Assembly: GCA_003136615.1 (NCBI GenBank)
Contig: PLFA01000077.1
Coordinates: forward strand, 8,923-20,921
Reading direction: 5' to 3'
Source: Caulobacteraceae bacterium
Lineage (GTDB): Bacteria > Pseudomonadota > Alphaproteobacteria > Caulobacterales > Caulobacteraceae
Length of the DNA stretch: 11,999 nucleotides
Shown here: piece by piece, positions 6,835 through 11,999 of the stretch
How positions within the stretch are numbered: the first letter of the stretch is position 1
Layout: every line of letters starts with the position of its first letter
Position numbers and translations under genes: made by a program
Notes under the pieces: model-generated
What the model was told of the DNA's origin: nothing
Seen by the model: only the letters and a program-made list of their open reading frames with translations
Database searches by the model: none

Positions 6835-7820
6835 AAAAGATGCTTGTGACGGGGGCCGCGGGCTTCGTCGGGCGCCACCTCACGCGCCGCCTCTTGGACG
6901 CCGGCCACGAGGTTCACGCCGTGGATAATATCTGCCCCCTGACCGGCGCGATCCACGTCGCTGAAGGCTGGCCGCTGTTCGAACCGCGCGACTATCCCGG
7001 ATTCGCCTTTTATGAGGAAGATTGCCGCGAGTGGTTCAAGCGACGCCCTGACAGCGATTTTGATTGCGCGTTTCATCTGGCGGCCGTTGTGGGTGGGCGG
7101 CTCGTCATCGAGAATAATCCCCTCGCCGTGGCCGATGACCTCTCCATCGACGCCGCCTATTGGCAGTGGGCGAAACGCGCGAGGCCAGCACGCTCGGTCT
7201 GCTTCAGTTCCAGCGCCGCATATCCGGTCAGCCTGCAAAGGTCTGAAGGCTATGTGTTGCTCCGTGAATCCATGATCAGCTTCGACCCGACAAGCGCTTC
7301 CGGCATCGGCATGCCCGATATGTCTTACGGCTGGGCGAAGCTCACCGCGGAATATCTGGCGCGGCTGGCGCACCAGAAGCACGGTCTGGCCGTGGTGACG
7401 TTCCGACCCTTCTCCGGTTACGGCGAGGACCAGGACGACACATACCCCTTTCCCAGTATCTGCAAGCGCGTGCTGGCCCAGCGCGGCGCGCCTCTGATCG
7501 AGGTCTGGGGGTCAGGGCGCCAGATGCGAGATTTCATCCACATTGAGGATTGCATCGACGGCGTGCTGACCATGATGGACAAGATCGATGATGGCGACGC
7601 GGTGAATCTCTCCACGGGCGTCTTCACCAGCTTTAGCGATTTTGCGCGTCTGGCGGCGGAGCTGGCGGGCTATGCACCCGAGGTTCGGGGCCTCTCCGAC
7701 CAGCCCGAGGGCGTCTTCGCGCGGGCGGGGGATACGACCAAGCAGGCGGCCCTGGCTTTCACCGCCCGGACATCCTTTCGCCAGGGGGTGGCGCGCGCCC
7801 TCGAATATCTTAAGGTTTGA
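6831..7820 (+). CDS. NAD-dependent epimerase/dehydratase (extended SDR), sugar-nucleotide modifying
   Basis: This 329-residue Rossmann enzyme probably makes or remodels an NDP-sugar for the neighbouring transferases. Seen: TGAAGFVG (7-14), the extended-SDR GxxGxxG nucleotide loop; Asp32 after the second strand, favouring NAD(H) over NADP(H); FHLAAVVGG (81-89), a wording shared with GDP-fucose-synthase-like and other epimerases; SSSAAYP (126-132) supplying the catalytic Ser; and YGWAK (166-170), the catalytic Tyr and Lys. FRPFSGYG and RDFIHIEDC follow in the substrate domain. All catalytic residues are intact, so it should be active. It starts at GTG 6831, sharing GTGA with the stop of TPR/GT9 copy 1, so translation is likely coupled. 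It ends 26 bp before the CgeB-like gene. Epimerase, dehydratase or reductase cannot be distinguished from sequence alone. Confidence 0.93.
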   Translation: MKKMLVTGAAGFVGRHLTRRLLDAGHEVHAVDNICPLTGAIHVAEGWPLFEPRDYPGFAFYEEDCREWFKRRPDSDFDCAFHLAAVVGGRLVIENNPLAVADDLSIDAAYWQWAKRARPARSVCFSSSAAYPVSLQRSEGYVLLRESMISFDPTSASGIGMPDMSYGWAKLTAEYLARLAHQKHGLAVVTFRPFSGYGEDQDDTYPFPSICKRVLAQRGAPLIEVWGSGRQMRDFIHIEDCIDGVLTMMDKIDDGDAVNLSTGVFTSFSDFARLAAELAGYAPEVRGLSDQPEGVFARAGDTTKQAALAFTARTSFRQGVARALEYLKV

Positions 7821-7846
7821 TCTGTTGAACGCGGGGCGTTGACGCC

Positions 7847-8761
7847 ATGCAAATTCGCAACATCGCCGTCTTTCACTGCCAGGCCTTTCCGGGTTCGGCC
7901 TGGTGCTGCGCCGAGGGCATCGTCGCGACCTTAAGGGATCTTGGCTATCAGGTCCTGGACTGCGGGCGGCCCCATTGGACGGTCGTTCCGATCGAGAGCC
8001 TTCATGAGGCCGATCTCATCCTCATGAGCGCGGTCGAATGGTATGACGATGTTCTGGCGGAGCGTTACGGCGCCGGTTGGCATGACCTGAAGGCCCCGAA
8101 GGTTTCCATCTTCGCGGAGTCCGTGCACCGGGACGACCAGAGTTTTCCCGTCATGCGCGTTCTGTCATTGGCCGATCTTTGCTATTTCCCGGCCATCCAG
8201 GACGCCCAGGAATTTGGCGGAAGATGGCTGCCCTTCGGGGTGGACCTCGCTATCTTCAACCCCAAGCCCGTGGAAAAGCGCCACCAGGCCGCGTTCCTGG
8301 GGACAATGTATCAAAAGCGCATAGACTATATGCATTCAATAAGTTACCCGATCGAAATCCTTCCCGCCGTGACGCATGATGATCGGCGAACCTCGTTTGA
8401 GATGTTGGCGGAGGCCTATAGCGCCACGCGAATTTTCGTGAACCTTCCCGCTTATTCTCGACTATTGGTGACGAAGGTCACGGAGATCTTGGCCTGCCGC
8501 ACCCTGTTGATCACACCGGCCATCGATCATCCCTCCGGCGTCTCGAACATGGCGCCTTTCGAAAGCGGCAAGCACCTCGTCTATTACGATGCATCTCGGC
8601 CACAAGACATCGGCGCCCTGATCGAACATTATCTCAATGCGCCGGAGGAGGCGGATGCCATCGCGGTGGCAGGCTGGCGGGAAGTGGCCCGCGCCCACAC
8701 GCTGACGCAGCGTATGGAACAGGTGATCAGTGACGTTCGAGCCATCTATGACGGACGGTGA
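7847..8761 (+). CDS. CgeB-like / group-1-type glycosyltransferase
   Basis: This 304-residue protein has no signal peptide or membrane span. The N-terminal half (NIAVFHCQAFPGSAWCCAEG, 5-24; EADLILMSAVEWYDD, 54-68) looks like a Rossmann half of a GT-B fold. The linker motif WLPFGVDLAIFNP (127-139) is the 'PFGVD-x-x-x-F-x-P' hallmark of group-1/CgeB-like transferases. The C-terminal half contains KVTEILACRTLLITPAIDH (210-228), matching the donor-binding 'K-x-x-E-x-L-A-C-G-T' region, with Glu213 as the nucleotide-sugar contact expected for the family (inference) and Arg218 in place of the usual Gly. At about 300 residues it is shorter than many GT4 enzymes. Start ATG 7847 lies 26 bp after the SDR stop, with GCGGGGCG about 10-15 nt upstream. 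It is a member of the glycan operon; donor and acceptor are unknown. Confidence 0.78.
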   Translation: MQIRNIAVFHCQAFPGSAWCCAEGIVATLRDLGYQVLDCGRPHWTVVPIESLHEADLILMSAVEWYDDVLAERYGAGWHDLKAPKVSIFAESVHRDDQSFPVMRVLSLADLCYFPAIQDAQEFGGRWLPFGVDLAIFNPKPVEKRHQAAFLGTMYQKRIDYMHSISYPIEILPAVTHDDRRTSFEMLAEAYSATRIFVNLPAYSRLLVTKVTEILACRTLLITPAIDHPSGVSNMAPFESGKHLVYYDASRPQDIGALIEHYLNAPEEADAIAVAGWREVARAHTLTQRMEQVISDVRAIYDGR

Positions 8762-8791
8762 AAGACAACTGCCAAGCGCCATGGAGCCCCG

Positions 8792-9649
8792 ATGTTCGAT
8801 CTTTCGAGTCTGAAGACCGGCGCGCTCCGCCAGGTGCGAACGCGGCATGGCGATTTTCTGACGCTTGCGAGCGATAGCGCGGGCATTGGCGCTCTGCTCG
8901 CCTACTATGGCGAATATGCCCAACATGAGGTCGCCCTACTGGAGTCGCTGATCAACCCAGGCGACACCGTTATCGACGTCGGCGCGAACATCGGAACCCA
9001 TACAATTCCTCTCGCCAGGCGCCTCACGCCAGCTGGCGGCCTTATCGCCTTCGAGGCGCAGCCGGTTGTCGCAATGCTCCTGGAAGCCAATCTGGCGCTA
9101 AATGATATCGGCTGGGTTGACGTCAGGCTCGCGGCCGTGGGGGCTAAGGCGGGCCACCTTCCCTTGCCCGCGGTGGACTATGTGAGCGCGGGCCAAAATT
9201 TCGGGGGCATCTCGCTCATCGGCGCCCAAACCGAGGGCTTCATCCCGGTGCTTCGGATAGATGATCTGGGCGTGCGCCCGGCTCTCATCAAGGTTGATGT
9301 GGAGGGCATGGAGTTGGACGTGCTCAAGGGCGGCGCGGCGACGATCACCGATCTGAAACCCATCCTCTATCTCGAAAACTTTCCCGCGCCGGGAAGCGAC
9401 GAGGTTCTTCTATGGTTGCTCAGGCATGACTACAGCCTGTTTTGGGACGTCCAGCCCATTCATTCCGCGAGCAATTTTCGCGGCCAAAGCCAACCCTATT
9501 TTTGGAACGGCCTAACATCGAATGTTCTTGCCCTACCGCAGGGTCGCGCCTTCGACACCGACGCCTTTGGTCTTGAGGCAGTGCGCGATATTCACGATCA
9601 CAAGTTTACACGGGCCCTGGCGGAACTTGAGCGCCTACGTCCCCAGTGA
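8792..9649 (+). CDS. FkbM family methyltransferase
   Basis: This 285-residue SAM-dependent O-methyltransferase would be expected to cap or decorate a sugar hydroxyl of the glycan made by the neighbours. Seen: motif I VIDVGANIGTHTIPLA (60-75), the SAM-binding glycine loop; FEAQP (87-91) with the acidic ribose contact Glu88; IDDLG (156-160); and the FkbM hallmark LIKVDVEGMELDVLKGG (165-181), followed by a YLEN strand (193-196). Length and motif order are normal for the family. The start ATG 8792 has GGAG about 7 nt upstream and lies 30 bp after the CgeB-like stop. After its stop comes a 176-bp gap before TPR/GT9 copy 2, the largest internal gap of the locus. In other bacteria such methyltransferases act on O-antigen, glycolipid or flagellin glycans; which applies here is not visible. 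Confidence 0.95.
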   Translation: MFDLSSLKTGALRQVRTRHGDFLTLASDSAGIGALLAYYGEYAQHEVALLESLINPGDTVIDVGANIGTHTIPLARRLTPAGGLIAFEAQPVVAMLLEANLALNDIGWVDVRLAAVGAKAGHLPLPAVDYVSAGQNFGGISLIGAQTEGFIPVLRIDDLGVRPALIKVDVEGMELDVLKGGAATITDLKPILYLENFPAPGSDEVLLWLLRHDYSLFWDVQPIHSASNFRGQSQPYFWNGLTSNVLALPQGRAFDTDAFGLEAVRDIHDHKFTRALAELERLRPQ

Positions 9650-9825
9650 GCGTCTCGTCGCGCGTCGGACTATGTGGCAACCTAGACGTGATATTTCGTC
9701 CCGGACGCCTGAATGACTTAAGCAGCTTTACAAGCTTGACAATGCGTGACGAGGTCGGCGGCGGCAGATCTCGACGATACGTTCGGAACCGGGTCACGCG
9801 CCGAGGGCTTTTGCACGGCACAGGC

Positions 9826-11457
9826 ATGGCTGAACTCTCCGACACTGACCTTCGCGAAGCGGGGGACTTTGCCGCCCAGGCCGAGGCGAGCGCCCGCGGC
9901 GGTGACCACGCAGGCGCAGCGCGTCTGTGGGCCCGGGCCCGCGCGCGCGCGCCCGCCAATGCGGACTATTTCATCGCCCTGACCCGGAGCCTCGTCAGTG
10001 CGGGCGACCCGGGCGCCGCCCTGGACGCCTGCGACGCCGCCGAGACTGATCTGCAGAGGCCGGTTTTCGCCCAGTTGCGGCGCGGCCAGATCCTTTACCA
10101 TGATCTGGCGCGTCCTGACGCCGCCCGGGCTTGCTTCGAGGGGGTCCTCGCGGTGGAGAGCGCGAATGCGGCGGCTCATTACGGCTTGGCGCGCATCGCC
10201 TTCGACCGGCTGGACATGGACCTTGCCCGGCGCCACGCCGCCCTGGCGCTGGGCGGGGTGGACAACCTCGCCGCGCTCTGGCTGCTGATTTGGGTTCTGG
10301 GCGATTATACTGCGGCGATCACCCTTTCGGACCGCCTTTTGGCCGACAATCCCGGTCACGTGGAACTGCTGGTTACCCGGGCGCGCGCCTTTTATCTCAT
10401 GCGCCGCTACGACGAGGCCCTGGCTTCCTTCGCCCGGGCCGCTGAACATGATCCCCACCGGATGGGCGTCGGCTTCGGCTTGGCTGAATTGCTCTTGATG
10501 GTCGGTGACTCCAAGGCCGGTTGGCGGTGGTTCGACAGTCTCGTCACCGAAGATCTTCTCCAGGCCGTCAGGCCGGAGGTTCGCCCCTCCCTGGAGACCT
10601 ATTGGCAAGGCCAGTCCCTCAAGGGCAAGCACATCCTGGTGGTCCACTTCCTGGGCATCGGTGACAATATCATGATGGCCAGGTTCGCCCGGGAGCTGAA
10701 GGCGCGGGGGGCCCATGTCACCTTCTGTTGTCGCCCGGAACTCTACCGCCTGTTCGAGAATCTGGCGGGCGTCGATGATTTGAGGGACTCTTACGACGAG
10801 GAGCCCTGGGGCAATTTCGACTATTGGAGTTTCGACTACACCCTTCCCCGCTGGCTGGGAGCCTCCGAAAACGCCATCCCCGCCTTTCCGGAGGGCTATG
10901 TGGATCGCCCGGCGCCGACCCCGGGCGTGGAGCGCGTTCCCGGTCGTCTGAGGGTGGGTCTCTGCTGGTGCAGCGCGCCGGTCCACTTCACGGGCGCGAG
11001 CCGGTTCGTGCCACCCGAAGCCTTCGCGCCCCTGGCCGATCTACAAGGTGTCGACTGGTTCGTGGTTCAGAAGGGGCCGTTCAACCCAGGGTTCGCCGCG
11101 CGCAGCGGCCTTTTCACCATGGACCCCTCACATGCGTGGACGGACTTTCGCGACACCGCCGCCTTTATGGCCACCCTCGATCTGGTCATTTCCATCGATT
11201 CGTCGCCCCTGCATCTCGCCGGAGCCTTAGGCATTCCCGCCTGGGGGCTGATCTGCGCGGCGCCCGACTGGAAGTGGGGCCTCGCCGAGGCCTCTCCCTG
11301 GTACCCGCAGATCCGCCTCTTCCGTCAGGGGCGCCTCGACGACTGGGCGCCTGTGATCCAAGAGGTGAGGGCGGCGCTGGAAATGTGGGGACTCACACCA
11401 GATTCATGTGGGCGCGTAACGATGAATAGTCCGCGCGATAATTCCGCGGCGCCCTAG
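9826..11457 (+). CDS. TPR protein with C-terminal GT9-like glycosyltransferase domain, copy 2
   Basis: This 543-residue paralogue of the gene at 5209 is collinear from end to end. TPR-type helices span about 10-240 (for example ARLWARARARAPANADYF, 32-49; ALASFARAAEHDPHR, 198-212). The GT9-like domain has FLGIGDNIMMARFARELKAR (275-294), CRPELYRLF (302-310), LRVGLCWCSAP (375-385), ISIDSSPLHLAGALGIPAW (455-473), DWKWG and PWYPQIRLFRQ (491-501). Asp458 and His463 of the donor-site motif are intact, unlike copy 1. Start: the frame is open back to about 9646, giving up to 60 more residues, but the extra part (many Arg, no TPR pattern) has no counterpart in copy 1. ATG 9826 aligns with copy 1's start, though its ribosome-binding site (CACAGG) is weak; ATG 9742 is the alternative. 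The stop TAG overlaps head-on a minus-strand stop at CTAG 11454-11457. Probably a second transferase of the same glycan pathway. Confidence 0.9.
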   Translation: MAELSDTDLREAGDFAAQAEASARGGDHAGAARLWARARARAPANADYFIALTRSLVSAGDPGAALDACDAAETDLQRPVFAQLRRGQILYHDLARPDAARACFEGVLAVESANAAAHYGLARIAFDRLDMDLARRHAALALGGVDNLAALWLLIWVLGDYTAAITLSDRLLADNPGHVELLVTRARAFYLMRRYDEALASFARAAEHDPHRMGVGFGLAELLLMVGDSKAGWRWFDSLVTEDLLQAVRPEVRPSLETYWQGQSLKGKHILVVHFLGIGDNIMMARFARELKARGAHVTFCCRPELYRLFENLAGVDDLRDSYDEEPWGNFDYWSFDYTLPRWLGASENAIPAFPEGYVDRPAPTPGVERVPGRLRVGLCWCSAPVHFTGASRFVPPEAFAPLADLQGVDWFVVQKGPFNPGFAARSGLFTMDPSHAWTDFRDTAAFMATLDLVISIDSSPLHLAGALGIPAWGLICAAPDWKWGLAEASPWYPQIRLFRQGRLDDWAPVIQEVRAALEMWGLTPDSCGRVTMNSPRDNSAAP

Positions 11458-11649
11458 GCAGATGATTTCTGTTGCAACTCTTGAAACACGAGCGCTTCCC
11501 ATAGGGTTATGCTCCCGTCTATCTGGTCGAACAGCCGGTCGTAATTGGTCCACCCAAAGGTGGGCGCAGGCGCCGCGGCGTTCGATTGGGCGTAAGTGGC
11601 GAAGGTGCCGGTGGCCACGGCCAGCAATCTTATCGCGAATGACGAGCAT
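11454..11649 (-). pseudogene. Small signal-peptide-like reading frame, apparently frameshifted (hypothetical)
   Basis: On the minus strand an ATG at 11649 overlaps the preceding gene's stop (TAATG), a classic coupling. Its own frame runs on into Arg/His-rich sequence antisense to the glycan gene and looks non-coding. The +1 frame from TTG 11627 to TAG 11454 reads LLAVATGTFATYAQSNAAA, then GWTNYDRLFDQIDGSITLWE and a short tail (57 residues). It has a protein-like composition with a hydrophobic, signal-peptide-like start. Dropping one base near 11630-11635 joins MLVIRD to this frame and completes a plausible exported small protein of about 65 residues. It could be a decayed gene, a sequencing error, or a TTG-started gene with a poor ribosome-binding site. 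No family is recognised. Confidence 0.35.
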
Positions 11650-11999
11650 TAGCTCGGCGAAAGAACTGGGTCCGGGGTGCGTCCGATCGGGCCGAAGAAG
11701 AAATGGGAAAGACCTTTAAGAACAAACCGGTCAGCGACCTGCGCGGATGCGATGTCAATGACGACAAGCTCTCTCGTAAGGCTTTTGGGTTCCGCCGCGG
11801 GCGGGCAAAGAACAACAAGGTGTTCAGCATCGTAGGCGAGGATGCAAAAGTCGCGCCGCGTCAGCGGCAGACCGATAACTTCCTGGAATGATTTCGAGGG
11901 GAAATCGAGGATATAGAGGCGCCTGCGATGATTATCCCGCCGGTCGGCGGCGATCGCCCAACCCCTGTCCGGGCGCTCGGGGATGACGGCGCCATATGT
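11649..11999 (-). CDS. C-terminal fragment of a beta-propeller-like protein (hypothetical, 5' end beyond right edge)
   Basis: The frame is open from the right edge for 116 residues to TAA at 11649, with GC-rich third positions over much of it. Seen: repeated short strands with the pattern of propeller blades (RLYILDFPSKSFQEVIGLPL near 27-46; HLVVLC near 60-65; ELVVIDIASAQVADRFVLKG near 76-95), ending in LSHFFFGP (96-103) and a Pro-rich tail. The 'VVIDIASAQVADRF' wording resembles YVTN/WD-type propellers, in which a strand is followed by a turn and a small hydrophobic strand. That is inference from pattern; no catalytic motif is visible and the family is not recognised. The gene is convergent with the glycan operon. 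Its stop overlaps an ATG (TAATG), suggesting a coupled downstream frame. The opposite-strand frame at 11703-11891 is judged to be its shadow. Confidence 0.6.
   Translation of the reverse strand, partial: TYGAVIPERPDRGWAIAADRRDNHRRRLYILDFPSKSFQEVIGLPLTRRDFCILAYDAEHLVVLCPPAAEPKSLTRELVVIDIASAQVADRFVLKGLSHFFFGPIGRTPDPVLSPS

Noticed and set aside
9736..9770. TTGACA hexamer in the gap before TPR/GT9 copy 2
   Set aside because: No acceptable -10 lies 16-18 nt downstream (GCGGCA there). The nearest partial match to the Caulobacter -10 (GGCAGATC) is too far away.
11703..11891. Plus-strand frame of 62 codons, Lys-rich
   Set aside because: It lies opposite the longer minus-strand propeller-like frame, which is open to the right edge and has better coding character.

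Overview
The window has high GC and strongly GC-biased third codon positions. Its gene families (an acyl-CoA dehydrogenase, an acyl-CoA synthetase resembling propionyl-CoA synthase, TPR/GT9-like glycosyltransferases, an FkbM methyltransferase) and a Caulobacter-type -10 element (GCTAAATC) suggest an alphaproteobacterial chromosome, perhaps Caulobacterales or a relative. This placement is inferred from style and family content, not from a marker gene. I see no rRNA, tRNA, CRISPR array or insertion sequence.

Left part, minus strand (1-4165), in transcription order: an acyl-CoA dehydrogenase (2957-4165), a full-length but frameshifted phage terminase large-subunit gene (1440-2877), and the 5' 410 codons of an AMP-forming acyl-CoA synthetase that runs off the left edge (1-1230). 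The synthetase resembles the ligase domain of propionyl-CoA synthase. The terminase is the only phage gene visible. It sits between two CoA-metabolism genes and is preceded by an AT-rich interval with a perfect 8+2+8 palindrome, which is unlike its surroundings. A hairpin follows the dehydrogenase stop, and an inverted repeat with a -10-like box precedes the synthetase.

Right part, plus strand (4266-11457): a compact six-gene glycan locus. In order it holds a putative DxD glycosyltransferase, a TPR/GT9-like transferase (copy 1), an extended SDR sugar-nucleotide epimerase/dehydratase overlapping it by 4 bp, a CgeB/group-1-like glycosyltransferase, an FkbM methyltransferase, and a second TPR/GT9-like transferase (copy 2). 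The two TPR/GT9 proteins are nearly equal in length (541 and 543 aa) and collinear. They bracket the SDR-CgeB-FkbM block, so they look like an old duplication. Copy 1 has Cys where copy 2 and the GT9 family have Asp in the C-terminal D-S/T-x-x-x-H motif. The likely role is assembly and methylation of a surface glycan or glycoprotein (polysaccharide, O-antigen or flagellin-type glycan). The substrate cannot be read from sequence.

Right edge, minus strand (11454-11999): the C-terminal 116 residues of a beta-propeller-like protein enter from the right. After it comes a short, apparently frameshifted reading frame with a signal-peptide-like start. Its stop overlaps the stop of the last glycan gene head-on at a CTAG (11454-11457).
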